Assembly: GCF_030398385.1 (NCBI RefSeq)
Contig: NZ_JAOAOQ010000011.1
Coordinates: 1 to 64,000 of the forward strand
Origin: Aquibium sp. ELW1220
GTDB taxonomy: Bacteria; Pseudomonadota; Alphaproteobacteria; Rhizobiales; Rhizobiaceae
Reading direction: 5' to 3'
DNA: 64,000 nt
Below the pieces are notes generated by a model. That model had not been told where the DNA came from. It searched no databases and saw only the letters and a program-made list of their open reading frames with translations. Shown piece after piece: positions 18,100 through 27,209 of the stretch. A program made the position numbers and the translations under genes. Within the stretch, counting starts at the first letter, position 1, and each line of letters starts with the position of its first letter.

Positions 18100-18489
18100 T
18101 CAGCTGATCCGGACGCCGGTTCCGATCACCACTTCCGCGCCGCTCTGGAGCACCGCGGTCACGCCGCTGGCGGTGATCCGGGTCTCGGCCACCACGCCGG
18201 TCGTGCCGTCGGTGCCCGTGACCGTGCGGCCGATGATGCTGCTCGCCTGGCCGAGCAGCGACATCTGCAGCAGCGAGTCGAGCTTGCTGTTGGTCTGCAC
18301 GGTCTGCTCCACCTGCGAGAAGGTGGCAAGCTGCGCGACGTAGTCGGTCGAATCCATCGGTGCGGTCGGATCCTGGTTCTTCATCTGGGTGACGAGGAGC
18401 CGCAGGAAGGATTCGTAGTCGACCGTGGTGGCATTCGCCTGGCTGGAGGTCGTGGTCGCGGTCGAACTGGTGACGGCGGGAACGGTCAT
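18100..18489 (-). CDS. flgD: Flagellar hook assembly protein FlgD
   Basis: 129 aa, the short FlgD form of Rhizobiales. The N-terminal Ser/Thr-rich tail is followed by the conserved [39 protein letters not shown] block that defines the hook scaffold protein. The C-terminal FlgD/Tudor domains of enterobacterial proteins are reduced to about 40 residues. FlgD caps the growing hook. The start overlaps the flbT stop (ATGA). Confidence 0.95.
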   Translation of the reverse strand: MTVPAVTSSTATTTSSQANATTVDYESFLRLLVTQMKNQDPTAPMDSTDYVAQLATFSQVEQTVQTNSKLDSLLQMSLLGQASSIIGRTVTGTDGTTGVVAETRITASGVTAVLQSGAEVVIGTGVRIS

Positions 18490-18932
18490 GATGCGAGCGC
18501 CTCCAGCGCGTCGGGTGCGAGGGGGGGAGCGAGGTTGCTCTGTTCGGCGAGGATGGCGGCCTCGATGGGAAAGAGGCTGCGGATGAGCTTGAGCGCGTCA
18601 TAGACATGCTCTTCCGCCACCAGCCGGTCGGCATGCTTCAGCGAGGCCAGCACCTGCTCGTTGGTAAAGGTGGCGAGCAGCATCGGCAGCGAGCGCTTGA
18701 ACATCTCCCGCGCCGGTGCGGATTCGCCCGGGTTCATCAGGATCACCTGGACGATGAAGTAGAGCTGGCGCAGCGGCGTCGAGGCCTTTTCCGGCTGCAT
18801 GACGTGGTTCTCCAGCAGGAACTGCACGTCGTTCAGGAACTCGATCGAGGTCTTGCGGTCGACACGCACCACCGCGCCGTTGATGTAGATCTTCTCGTTC
18901 GCCTTGAGCGAGATGCGCAGGGTGTTCTTCAT
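18486..18932 (-). CDS. flbT: Flagellin post-transcriptional regulator FlbT
   Basis: 148 aa. The N-terminal [31 protein letters not shown] and the central [15 protein letters not shown] match FlbT. In Caulobacter FlbT binds the flagellin mRNA leader; in Brucella and Sinorhizobium relatives it is needed for flagellin production. ATG at 18932, overlapping the flaF stop. The conserved flagellin leaders at 32037 and 33178 are candidate targets. Confidence 0.95.
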   Translation of the reverse strand: MKNTLRISLKANEKIYINGAVVRVDRKTSIEFLNDVQFLLENHVMQPEKASTPLRQLYFIVQVILMNPGESAPAREMFKRSLPMLLATFTNEQVLASLKHADRLVAEEHVYDALKLIRSLFPIEAAILAEQSNLAPPLAPDALEALAS

Positions 18933-19276
18933 TGTATCCCGTCCCTGATGATCTGCGACACCTCGATCAGGCCGTCGAAATTGTCGGACTGTCCCTGTCG
19001 CACTGCCTCGCCCTCGCGCAGCAGCCACAGGCCGATCGAGATGAGATTGGCGCGCAGCTCCGAGGGCAGTTCATTGTCGCTGCTGGCCAGATCCTCGATG
19101 AAGGTGGTCCAGACGCGATTGAGGAAATGCAGCGCCTCGATGGCCTGCATGGAGTTGACGCCCTTGTCGCGCGCCGCGACCAGCAGGTCGATCGACCGCG
19201 AGAGCAGCTGCCGTTCGCGGTCCTTCGCGTCGGCAACCGAATCGGTTTGGACTTCGGCGTATGAGAACTGATACAT
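18929..19276 (-). CDS. flaF: Flagellar biosynthesis regulator FlaF
   Basis: 115 aa, all helical, matching FlaF in length and in the patterns [37 protein letters not shown] and [18 protein letters not shown]. FlaF acts with FlbT in control of flagellin synthesis or secretion. ATG at 19276; ends in a 4-bp overlap with flbT. It follows flgL by 41 bp. Confidence 0.95.
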   Translation of the reverse strand: MYQFSYAEVQTDSVADAKDRERQLLSRSIDLLVAARDKGVNSMQAIEALHFLNRVWTTFIEDLASSDNELPSELRANLISIGLWLLREGEAVRQGQSDNFDGLIEVSQIIRDGIQ

Positions 19277-19317
19277 CGTTCTTCCGTTTTCGCTGCGCGC
19301 CGCACTGGCCGCGGTTG

Positions 19318-20367
19318 TTACAACAGCCTCGTGAGACTCAATTGCTGGATCCGAGCCGTCAGGGCGTATGAGGTTTCGATCTGCGAGATCAACGCGTTTA
19401 CGCGAGTGGACGCTTCATACGGGTCGACGCCTTCGAGTTCGTTCAGGAAGGTCTTGAAGATATCGATCTGCATCTCGACGCGCTCGGAGGCGTTCGAGAT
19501 GCGCTGTTCGGTGAAGCCGACGCGGGCCTGCGTCTGGGCCAGGTCGCCCATCGCCTCGCCCACCATCCTGACGGCCGAATCCGCGATGGCCACCAGCGCC
19601 TGATCGTTGAGGTCGCCTTCGAAGAGGTTGGCCACCATGGCTGCGGCCATGGTGAGCTTGCGGATGCCCTCGATGTTGGCGCTGACCGAGGTTTCCGCGG
19701 TTTCGTTGAGCGCGATGCGGGTGGTGATGCCCTGGTCCGAGGCGGACGACCAGTTCGTCTCCCAGCCCGGGCCGAAGAACTCGTCACCGAGAGCGCCATC
19801 AATGAAGTCCGTCATCTGGATGGCGGTTAAGGCGTCGGCGGCGGGGTCGTCTGCCGAAAAGCCGAACTCGGCGAAGAAGGCGGCGTCGATGGCAGCCTTG
19901 GGACCGGGCGCGCTTTCGTCGAAATAGTCGGCGAGAGGGACGACGTCGGTGTTGACGCCGGCGAAGACGTGCTCGCCGTTGAAGCTCGAATTGACGATGC
20001 CGGTGAGAGACTGGAGCATCGACACCGCCGCTTGGCGCGTCGTGGCCTGGTCGGCATCGCCCGACACCGCCGCGGCGAGAGCCGACAGGAAAGTCGACGA
20101 GCCCTCCGATAGCTGACCGAGCGCGTTCTGCGTGGCAGTGAGCCGTGACGAGACCAGCGAGTTGGTGCCGACGATCGTCTCCATCCGCACGATGTCGCGC
20201 GACAGGGTGACCGCCTTGCCGGCGCGGACGCCGATCGACAGACCCAGATCGGCGACCTTTCCGGTCTGAACCTCCTTCTGGCCGGAGATCAGCTCGGACT
20301 GCATCTGCGTCAGCGAGTAGCGCAGGGCGTTGCGGATGGCGTCGGTGGAGACGAAATTGACCTTCAT
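19318..20367 (-). CDS. flgL: Flagellar hook-filament junction protein FlgL (HAP3)
   Basis: 349 aa. The N-terminal KVNFVSTDAIRNALRYSLTQMQSELISGQKEV and the C-terminal helix ending ALTARIQQLSLTRLL are the coiled-coil polymerisation ends of the flagellin superfamily. FlgL sits between FlgK and the filament. It follows flgK by 7 bp. Confidence 0.94.
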   Translation of the reverse strand: MKVNFVSTDAIRNALRYSLTQMQSELISGQKEVQTGKVADLGLSIGVRAGKAVTLSRDIVRMETIVGTNSLVSSRLTATQNALGQLSEGSSTFLSALAAAVSGDADQATTRQAAVSMLQSLTGIVNSSFNGEHVFAGVNTDVVPLADYFDESAPGPKAAIDAAFFAEFGFSADDPAADALTAIQMTDFIDGALGDEFFGPGWETNWSSASDQGITTRIALNETAETSVSANIEGIRKLTMAAAMVANLFEGDLNDQALVAIADSAVRMVGEAMGDLAQTQARVGFTEQRISNASERVEMQIDIFKTFLNELEGVDPYEASTRVNALISQIETSYALTARIQQLSLTRLL

Positions 20368-20374
20368 GGCGCGA

Positions 20375-21835
20375 TCACACCAGTTCCAGGAGGGCCGCCA
20401 TCATCCGGTCGACCGTGCTGATGATGCGGGCGGAGGCCTCGTAGGAATGTTCGAGGTCGAGTAGCAACGACATCTCCGTGTCGACGTTCACTCCCGTTTC
20501 ATTGGACAGCGCCTCGGCGGAGCGCACCATCATGGCGCTCGCGTTCACCTCCGCACCCGAGGACTGCTGGCGCAGCCCCTCGATCCAGCCGATGGCGTTC
20601 GCGCCGAAATCGGCGAGACTGACATTCGCCGCAATCCCCGCCGCCGAATCGAAGACGACCGGCTCGTCGATGCGGTCGGCATAGCCGATCAGCAGGGTGG
20701 CGAAGGAGGCCCCGCCGGAGGTGTTGGCGAGGTAATCGGTACCGTTTGCCCCGCCGTCGCGCAGCAGCACGGGATCGCCGCCCTGCTCGCTGTCGAAGGC
20801 CGGGTTGACCGTGATCATCGCGGCGAGGCCCTGGGTGACCACCCCGTCGGTCGGCAGGTCCGGCCCGCCGCTCCAGGTGAAGAGGCCCGCCAGCGCCGGC
20901 GCGCCGCCGCCGGTCTGGTCGACCTCGGCGAAGGCCAGGATCGCGCCGCGGGCGATCTCGTCGATCTGCGTCTGCATGGTGACGGCGACATCGTCGCGCA
21001 GCTTCACCAGCGCGCCGAGCGTGCCGGAAATCTCGCCCGCAGCCTGGTCCGCGGCAGTGATCGGGACGCCGTCGACATAGACGGAATTGCCCGTCATGCC
21101 GGGGCCGAAGGATGCGGTCGGCTCGAAGGTGACGGCGCGGGGGACCGTCTCGAACAGGGTCGCGCCGTCGCCGGTCATGATGACCATGTCGTCGCTGCCG
21201 CGCGTATAGGTCGAGATCGGCATGTATTGCGCGATCTCGGAGAGGATGGCGTTGCGCTGGTCGATGAAGCTGTTGGGGTCGCGCCCGGTGGAGGTCGCGG
21301 AGATGACCTGCCGGTTGGCGGCCTCGAAGTCGGCGAGCAGCGTGTTGATGTCGGAGACGGCCGTCCTGATCTCGATGTCGGCGCTGGTGCGGACGCTCTG
21401 GATCGCATCCGAGCCGTCGTTCAGGGAGCGCACGAGCTGGCGCGCCGCATCGATGGCGCCTTCGGCGAGATTCGAGCTCGACGGCGTGGCAGAGTAGAGC
21501 TGGAGCGCGTCGCGCAGGTTGGCGAGCGCGGTGGTGGGCGACGAGGCGTTGTCCGTGCCGTTGACGGCGGTGGCGAGGCTGTCGAGCCCCGAGAGCAGGC
21601 GCTGCTGACCCTGCCAGTCCGACGAGGCGCGCAGGTTCTGCCGGAACAGGGCCTCGTTGGTCGCGCGGCGGACCTCCGCGACCCGGACACCGCCGTCGGT
21701 GCTGGCAAGAACGGCCGTCCGCCGGGCGTAGTCCGCATTCCCGGCGTTGGTGATGTTCTGCGAGACGACGCTCGTGCGCTTGGACGTCGCGAGCAACGCG
21801 CTCTGGGCGATGTTGAGCGCCGTTGTCAGCGACAT
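20375..21835 (-). CDS. flgK: Flagellar hook-associated protein FlgK (HAP1)
   Basis: 486 aa. It begins with the flagellar rod-family motif MSLTTALNIAQSALLATSKRTSVVSQNITNAGNADYARR and ends with the paired C-terminal helix (ETGVNVDTEMSLLLDLEHSYEASARIISTVDRMM). FlgK is the first junction protein on the finished hook. It is 32 bp downstream of flgE. Confidence 0.96.
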   Translation of the reverse strand: MSLTTALNIAQSALLATSKRTSVVSQNITNAGNADYARRTAVLASTDGGVRVAEVRRATNEALFRQNLRASSDWQGQQRLLSGLDSLATAVNGTDNASSPTTALANLRDALQLYSATPSSSNLAEGAIDAARQLVRSLNDGSDAIQSVRTSADIEIRTAVSDINTLLADFEAANRQVISATSTGRDPNSFIDQRNAILSEIAQYMPISTYTRGSDDMVIMTGDGATLFETVPRAVTFEPTASFGPGMTGNSVYVDGVPITAADQAAGEISGTLGALVKLRDDVAVTMQTQIDEIARGAILAFAEVDQTGGGAPALAGLFTWSGGPDLPTDGVVTQGLAAMITVNPAFDSEQGGDPVLLRDGGANGTDYLANTSGGASFATLLIGYADRIDEPVVFDSAAGIAANVSLADFGANAIGWIEGLRQQSSGAEVNASAMMVRSAEALSNETGVNVDTEMSLLLDLEHSYEASARIISTVDRMMAALLELV

Positions 21836-21867
21836 CCGTCACCACTCTCCGGGCCGGGCATGCTGGT

Positions 21868-23127
21868 TTACCTCTTGAGGTTCACGAGGATGTCCATCAG
21901 CTCGGAGCCGGTCTGGAACACCTTCGAATTGGCGGTGTAGCTGCGCTGCGCCTCGATCATGGCGGTCAATTCCTCGCCGATGTCGACGTTGGATGCCTCG
22001 AGCGCACCGGAGCTGATGGAGCCGAAGCCGCCGGAATCGGCAAAGCCGAGGAAGACGTCGCCCGAGCTCGGGCTCTGGCTGAAGACGTTGCCCGAGCCGA
22101 TGATCAGCTGGTCGGGGCTGCGCACATTGGCAAGCGGGATCTTGTAGAGAGCCTGCATCGTGCCGTTCTCGTAGCGGGCGTAGACGGTGCCGTCCTCGCC
22201 GATCTTGATCTCCTTCACGGCGCTCGCGGCGCTGCCGTTCACATTCGCCTCGCCGGGGGTATAGCTGGTGGCAAGCTGGCTCATCTGGGACAGGTCGAGC
22301 GTCAGCGTCTCGCCGCCCGGGACCGGTACCGCAAGTTCAGTGATGCTGGAGACGTCGAGCTGGCCGTTCGTGCCGTCGAAGATCAGCGTGTCGGATGCAA
22401 GCGGGCCGGAGGCGTAGGGGAACCCGGTATTGGCCGTACCGTCGGCCTGGTTGAAGATCGAGATTTCCCACTCGTTGTCTGCGGTCTTGGAATAGTAGAT
22501 ATCGAGCAGAACCTCGCCGCCGAGGCTGTCATAGACCACGAGCGATGTCTTGTTGGTGTATTCGGCGCCGCCGGCATTGGTCGAAGGAAGCTGTGCGGCC
22601 GCCACGTCGTCCGCGTTTGCCGGAAGGTTGGCAGTGATGCTGCCGGCGGTCGTCGGGACGGCCGACATCGCCTGCTGAACGACCGTTACCGGCTGAAGGC
22701 CGGCGAAGGAATTGGCGACCGGGCTCGGATCGCCGTTGGCGAAGCTGTATCCGAGAAGGTAGAAGCCGGCGGCATTCACAAGGCGACCCTGATCGTCGGG
22801 GACGAAGGAGCCGGCGCGGGTGAGGAAGGGTTCACCGGACTCGTCCTGGACGACGAAGAAGCCGTTGCCTTCGATCGCAAGGTCGGTCGCCGACGGCGTG
22901 TACTGGATGACGCCCTGGCGGGACACCGACGCGCGCACGTCGCTGACGATGCCGCCCGAGGAGTAGTAGCCTTCCGACGAGCCGATCACGAGCGTGGAGA
23001 ATTCGATGGTCGACTTCTTGTAGCCGTTGGTGCCGGCATTCGCGATGTTGTCGGCGACGGTCCCCAGCCGGTTCGACTGTCCCTGCATGCCGGAAACCCC
23101 GGTGCGCATCATCCCGTAGAGGCTCAT
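21868..23127 (-). CDS. flgE: Flagellar hook protein FlgE
   Basis: 419 aa from the ATG at 23127 (MSLYGMMRTGVSGMQGQSNRLG). The N-terminal rod motif NIANAGTNGYKKS, the FlgE middle domain (LVVYDSLGGEVLLDIYYSKTADNEWEISIF) and the C-terminal TAMIEAQRSYTANSKVFQTGSELMDILVNLKR are all present. It builds the universal joint. The start of a unit flgE-flgK-flgL-flaF-flbT-flgD-fliQ, with a CAAG-type promoter at 23168-23195. Confidence 0.97.
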   Translation of the reverse strand: MSLYGMMRTGVSGMQGQSNRLGTVADNIANAGTNGYKKSTIEFSTLVIGSSEGYYSSGGIVSDVRASVSRQGVIQYTPSATDLAIEGNGFFVVQDESGEPFLTRAGSFVPDDQGRLVNAAGFYLLGYSFANGDPSPVANSFAGLQPVTVVQQAMSAVPTTAGSITANLPANADDVAAAQLPSTNAGGAEYTNKTSLVVYDSLGGEVLLDIYYSKTADNEWEISIFNQADGTANTGFPYASGPLASDTLIFDGTNGQLDVSSITELAVPVPGGETLTLDLSQMSQLATSYTPGEANVNGSAASAVKEIKIGEDGTVYARYENGTMQALYKIPLANVRSPDQLIIGSGNVFSQSPSSGDVFLGFADSGGFGSISSGALEASNVDIGEELTAMIEAQRSYTANSKVFQTGSELMDILVNLKR

Positions 23128-23167
23128 GGAGACTTTCCTTCGCTGCCAGCGTCGCCCATCACGCAGG

Positions 23168-23195
23168 CTAGCTTTCCGGACTTGTGCGAAACTGT
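23168..23195 (-). promoter_or_regulatory. CAAG-type flagellar promoter element before flgE
   Basis: Coding strand ACAGTTTCGCACAAG, 9 bp, then CTAG. The segment TTTCGCACAAG and the spacing to CTAG are the same as in front of fliF. The CAAG ends 53 bp before the flgE ATG. Confidence 0.72.
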
Positions 23196-23269
23196 ACTCG
23201 AAGGTTAACGAAACCTTTCGGGCGAGGCTTCCGGCGACGACCTTGGCCGCCTTGGCGCCCGTTCCGGGC

Positions 23270-23941
23270 TCAGACGTTGAGGCAGTAGCCGAGAAACCGC
23301 TTCGAATCGATCGGATCGAAGCCGAGCCGCTCACGCAGTTTCTTGCGCAGCTTGCTGACATGGCTCTCGATCACGTTCTCCTCGACCTCCTCGTCGAAGA
23401 TGCCGTAGATCGAGTTGAAGACCTGCGTCTTGGTCACGCGGCGTCCGCGGTTCTGCGCCAGGAACTCCAGGATTCGGCGCTCGCGTCGCGGCAATGGCAG
23501 CGGCACGCCGTCAATCTCGGGGTCGCGGCCGTTCATGAAAATGCGCAGCGCACCCATATCGGTCCAGCTTGCGGATTCGTCGTGTACGCGACGCCGGATC
23601 GCTGCGATGCGCGCCAGGATCTCGCGGATGTGGACAGGCTTGCGGATGACGTCGTCGACGCCCGATTCGAACAGCCTGAGCGTGTTCTCCAGCGAGTGCT
23701 GGTCCGAGAGCGCGATGACTGGGGCGCCGGTGCGTTCGCGAAGGAGGCGAGGCGATACCGGATGGTCGTCGCATTCGCCGATCAGGAAGGCGCCGATCGA
23801 CTGGAGGTCTTCGGTCGCGGCGCTGCTCACCCACTCGCCGAACTCGCTCGCACGGAAGCCGGTCGTGGGAACGCCTTCCCTGCCGAAAAGCGATGTAAAC
23901 CCTTCCTTTACGCGTTCACGTTCATCAACGATGACAATCAT
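23270..23941 (-). CDS. ftcR: Flagellar transcriptional regulator FtcR/Rem (OmpR-type)
   Basis: 223 aa. Receiver-like domain (1-115) plus an OmpR/PhoB winged helix (125-223; [28 protein letters not shown] and [17 protein letters not shown]). This is the orphan activator of flagellar genes known as FtcR in Brucella and Rem in Sinorhizobium, and it is flanked by flgE as there. The phosphoacceptor position near residue 54 reads AFLIGECDD, with no aspartate at the end of the strand, so it is probably a phosphorylation-independent pseudo-receiver; the conserved lysine in VIRKPV is kept. Its wHTH is the best candidate reader of the CAAG direct repeats. Confidence 0.92.
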   Translation of the reverse strand: MIVIVDERERVKEGFTSLFGREGVPTTGFRASEFGEWVSSAATEDLQSIGAFLIGECDDHPVSPRLLRERTGAPVIALSDQHSLENTLRLFESGVDDVIRKPVHIREILARIAAIRRRVHDESASWTDMGALRIFMNGRDPEIDGVPLPLPRRERRILEFLAQNRGRRVTKTQVFNSIYGIFDEEVEENVIESHVSKLRKKLRERLGFDPIDSKRFLGYCLNV

Positions 23942-24125
23942 CGGTGCGCCCCCCGAATCAGTTGCTTAGCCCGCTGGTGAATGGGGTAGCCGCTGCCGGG
24001 AATCGACGACAACTGTCAGAATTCATGTGTCAGATCTGGGGATACTTGCTGAGACCGGAAAACTCCTCGTCCACAGCTTGTTCACAGGCTGCGTATATCA
24101 CCCGGACGCTCGTCGATACAACCTG

Positions 24126-24683
24126 TTAGTTGCAGAAACTTCTTGCGCCTTCGGTCCAACGTCCGAAGCCGGTCGCGACCATGTTGGTGATGACGCGGCA
24201 GACATAACGCTTCTGGGCGGGGTCGTTGTCGGGGCCTGCATGGTAGCGCGCGACAGCCAGGGACCAGGTCTTGTGACGCTGTTTCAGTTCGACGAGAAAG
24301 CGGGCCGCGTAGTCGACATTGTGGCGCGGGTCGAGCATCTCGGCAATGCTGCTGAACGCGGTCGCATGGTAGTGATGATTGATCTGCATGCAGCCCAGGT
24401 CGATGAGGGTCTTGCCGTTGCGCCTGGCCGTGGCGAAGAGGCGTTCGGCCTCGGCTGGCGTGCGGGCGAAAACGGCCTTGCCCTCGATGTTGAGGGCATA
24501 GGGCTGCAGGCTTCCCTTGTGGCCGGTCTCCGTAAGTCCTATTGCATATAGTATGCCGACAGGGATGTCGTATCTCTTCGAGGCGCGCAGGATCTCCGCC
24601 TCGCAGGGATTGGCAAGGGCACCGGAGGTTGCGCTAGATGTAAAGGCCGCCACCAGCAGGGCGTGTCGCAGGAGTGCGCGCAT
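24126..24683 (-). CDS. Secreted lytic transglycosylase (SLT domain), flagellar locus
   Basis: 185 aa. Signal peptide (MRALLRHALLVAAFTSSATSGALA) then a lysozyme-like SLT domain: PVGILYAIGLTETG with the catalytic glutamate, GCMQINHHYH, LDPRHNVDYAARFL and VARYHAG. It should open peptidoglycan for the rod, filling in for the muramidase domain missing from this FlgJ. Its start lies inside the end of the fliK gene (50-bp overlap). Confidence 0.9.
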   Translation of the reverse strand: MRALLRHALLVAAFTSSATSGALANPCEAEILRASKRYDIPVGILYAIGLTETGHKGSLQPYALNIEGKAVFARTPAEAERLFATARRNGKTLIDLGCMQINHHYHATAFSSIAEMLDPRHNVDYAARFLVELKQRHKTWSLAVARYHAGPDNDPAQKRYVCRVITNMVATGFGRWTEGARSFCN

Positions 24684-25929
24684 CGCCGTTCTGACCTCCC
24701 TGTTCTTCGCCGCGCGGGCGTCCTCCCGACGCGCCGCCGTCGCCCTGATGGCCGCGTCCGGCGCCTTGTGAGAGCCCTCCGGAGGTGTCGCCCTGCCTGC
24801 CGCCGGGACTGGCCTGGACCTGCGCGGACGCGGCTGGCTGCTGCTGGATCGAGACGTCGTCCACCGCGAATCCGAGGCCGCGCAGGGCGGTCAGAATGGC
24901 GTCCTTTTCGGACGACAGACGACGGAAGGCTTCGCCACTTTCGACGCGAATCTCCACTGATAGTTGCTCTCCAACAATCCGCAGGCGAGCATCGACGGAG
25001 CCCAGTTCGGCCGGGTTGAGCTGGATCCGGAGATCGCGCACGGGGCCCGCCGGAACGTTCGCGGCATCCGCGCGGGACGCTGCCGCCCGCTCCATAGCCC
25101 CCTTCCACCCGTCATCCGAGGCGACGGCCGCGGCAAGATCCGCGACAGTGCGGCTGTTTTGCGACGGTCCGGGGGCCGGCGCGACGGTTTCGGCGATCAC
25201 GCGGACCTTCATGTCGCCCGTCTCGGGAGCGGGACTGCGCCTGTTGCCGGCGTCCGATGCCGCTTCGCCCCGCCGTTCGTCGTGCGATGGCTGGCCGTCC
25301 TGCCCTGCCTCCTCTTCGGGCGGCGCGGCTGCCGGTGCTGCGGGCTGCGCGGAGGCGGTCTGCTCGGCCGGCCTGGCGGCACCGGCGCCCGCAGGGCGCT
25401 GGTCGCGGGGCTGTGGGGGCAGGATGATCGCCACGGCCATGGCGGCCGCGCCGGCCGCAGCCGCGGCATCGACGTCGTCGGTATCTTCGCCGGTTCCGTC
25501 CTCTGCCTCGACAGCGGGTTCCTCGTCCGGCTTCGCTGCCTCTTCCGCAACGACCTCGGTCTCGCCCGCGCTACCGGGGACCGGGTTTGCGGACGGTCCA
25601 TCTCCTCGATCGGCCGGGCTGGCGCGGCCGCCCAGAAGCGACGCGAGCACCTTGTGGAGGCTTCGTACGGGCCAAGGCGGGCTGACCTCGCCGTCGGCCG
25701 GGCCGTCCTCGTTCCCCTGCGCGCCGGCCTCACGATCGCCGGTTGGCATTTCGGCGTCGTCCGTGGCGTCCGTCGTGGCGTCGGTGGCGCCCGAAGCGCT
25801 TGAAGCCGCCCTGACTGGACCGGGCCGCGCGACGAGATCGGCGAAGCCGCCCGCGGCATCGCGCGAAGCGCCACCGCCCTGGCCGCCCGGCATGGCCGCG
25901 GGTCCGGGCGTGGTCGCGATGTCGATCAT
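24634..25929 (-). CDS. fliK: Flagellar hook-length control protein FliK
   Basis: 431 aa. Residues 1-270 are disordered, rich in Ala, Gly, Asp and Pro. The C-terminal domain contains DLRIQLNPAELGSVDARLRIVGEQLSVEIRVESGEA and LRGLGFAVDDVSIQ, the FliK specificity-switch core. FliK measures the hook and switches FlhB from hook to filament export. This gene was named motD in early work on related rhizobia. It overlaps the motC stop by 4 bp and the transglycosylase start by 50 bp. Confidence 0.9.
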   Translation of the reverse strand: MIDIATTPGPAAMPGGQGGGASRDAAGGFADLVARPGPVRAASSASGATDATTDATDDAEMPTGDREAGAQGNEDGPADGEVSPPWPVRSLHKVLASLLGGRASPADRGDGPSANPVPGSAGETEVVAEEAAKPDEEPAVEAEDGTGEDTDDVDAAAAAGAAAMAVAIILPPQPRDQRPAGAGAARPAEQTASAQPAAPAAAPPEEEAGQDGQPSHDERRGEAASDAGNRRSPAPETGDMKVRVIAETVAPAPGPSQNSRTVADLAAAVASDDGWKGAMERAAASRADAANVPAGPVRDLRIQLNPAELGSVDARLRIVGEQLSVEIRVESGEAFRRLSSEKDAILTALRGLGFAVDDVSIQQQPAASAQVQASPGGRQGDTSGGLSQGAGRGHQGDGGASGGRPRGEEQGGQNGDARTPATRPAGGGLYI

Positions 25930-27209
25930 TTCTGCTTCTCCCCGGACAGAAGGCGGTCCACTTCGTCGAGCTTCGAGCGGACCGAGGTCATGAGCGCGTT
26001 CGATTCGGTCTGGTCTGCCGCCACGATGCCGGCTTCCGCCGCCATTTCCGTGAGCCCCGCAGGAACGGCGGGCTCGCCCGGCGGCGGGGCGACGACCGGC
26101 TCGGGCGCGGCCTCTGCCGGCGTCTCGACTGCGGCGGCTTCCTCCGTCTCGCCTTCTTCGACGGGCGGCTGCTCGCTTTCAGGCGGCGCGAGCACCTCCG
26201 CGGCGATGGCACGCGCTGCGAGCAGCAGGCGCCGGTCGCGGGGCGACAGTTCCCCTGGGTCGACATCCTTCAGCCGCGCCAGCACCTCCTCGATGTTCTC
26301 GGAGGTGATCGAGGCGATCGCCTGGTAGAGCATCGCGCGGGGATCTGCCCCCTGCTCGGTGTCCTGCATGGTCTTCCTCGCCTTTTCGGAGGCGAAGGCC
26401 GAGCGGTCGATCTGGCCCTTGATCGTGCTGCGACGGGCGAGACGCAGGTAGATCGCCTCCTGCTGGGGTGGCGACATCAGCGAGACGATGGTGTCGATCT
26501 GCGTCTCGTCGATGTCGTCGTGGAAGGTGACGAGCCCTTCGACAAAGGCGTCGGCGAATTCGCTCGCATAGGGCGAACGCAAGAAGCGGCGCGTGTACTG
26601 TTCGGAGAGGCGCAGGAACCGGTCGGGCTGCCGCATCGTCAGCACCAGCGGCAGGGAACGCCGCAGCGCGGCCTCCTCGACCAGCGTGCCCGGTGCAAGC
26701 AGCCGCGCCTGGTCCATCAGCTCGAGCGCCGGGGCAGGGGACTTTCCGCCGATGATCGATCCCTTGACCAGGGCGATGAAAGCGCCGGTGTCGTCGCGGC
26801 GGGCCATCGGGTCGATCGGATCGAGGATGGCGGCCGCCCGCACGAGCTGGCCGCGCATGTAGGCCAGAACGCCCTTGCCGACGACGGCGTCGTCGCCTTC
26901 CAGCTGCAGCCGCGACAGAGTCACCTCGACCGTCGTCGGATTGCCGCCGCTCATGGCCCACACCAGTAGGGCCGAGAGATTGCGCGGATCCTCGAAATCC
27001 GCCTTGCCGGCGCTGCGGAAGCGCGCGTCGGTGAGTTCGAGCAGCTTCTGCTGCATGGGCAGCGAGGCGTGGTCGCCATTGGCGATCTGGTCCTGCACGA
27101 TCTGCAGGGAGCGAACCATCTTGTAGGGCGCGATGTCGTCTGCCGCCTGCGCGGCTATGGGCAGGCAGGCTGAAAGCAGCACCGAAGCGGTGCGCGCCCG
27201 CCAGTTCAT
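25926..27209 (-). CDS. motC: Chemotaxis/motility protein MotC
   Basis: 427 aa. Signal peptide (MNWRARTASVLLSACLPIAAQAADD) and a helical repeat body (about 30-340), then a Glu/Pro/Ala-rich linker and a short C-terminal helix. MotC is a Rhizobiales-specific periplasmic protein that binds MotB and is required for rotation. The ATG at 27209 overlaps the motB stop (ATGA). Stability of MotC depends on MotE, which is encoded at 35410. Confidence 0.92.
   Translation of the reverse strand: MNWRARTASVLLSACLPIAAQAADDIAPYKMVRSLQIVQDQIANGDHASLPMQQKLLELTDARFRSAGKADFEDPRNLSALLVWAMSGGNPTTVEVTLSRLQLEGDDAVVGKGVLAYMRGQLVRAAAILDPIDPMARRDDTGAFIALVKGSIIGGKSPAPALELMDQARLLAPGTLVEEAALRRSLPLVLTMRQPDRFLRLSEQYTRRFLRSPYASEFADAFVEGLVTFHDDIDETQIDTIVSLMSPPQQEAIYLRLARRSTIKGQIDRSAFASEKARKTMQDTEQGADPRAMLYQAIASITSENIEEVLARLKDVDPGELSPRDRRLLLAARAIAAEVLAPPESEQPPVEEGETEEAAAVETPAEAAPEPVVAPPPGEPAVPAGLTEMAAEAGIVAADQTESNALMTSVRSKLDEVDRLLSGEKQK

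Noticed and set aside
23942-24125. A CAAG-type box before ftcR
   Set aside because: CTTG at about 24047 lacks the distal half-site and the CTA -10 and is over 100 bp from the start.
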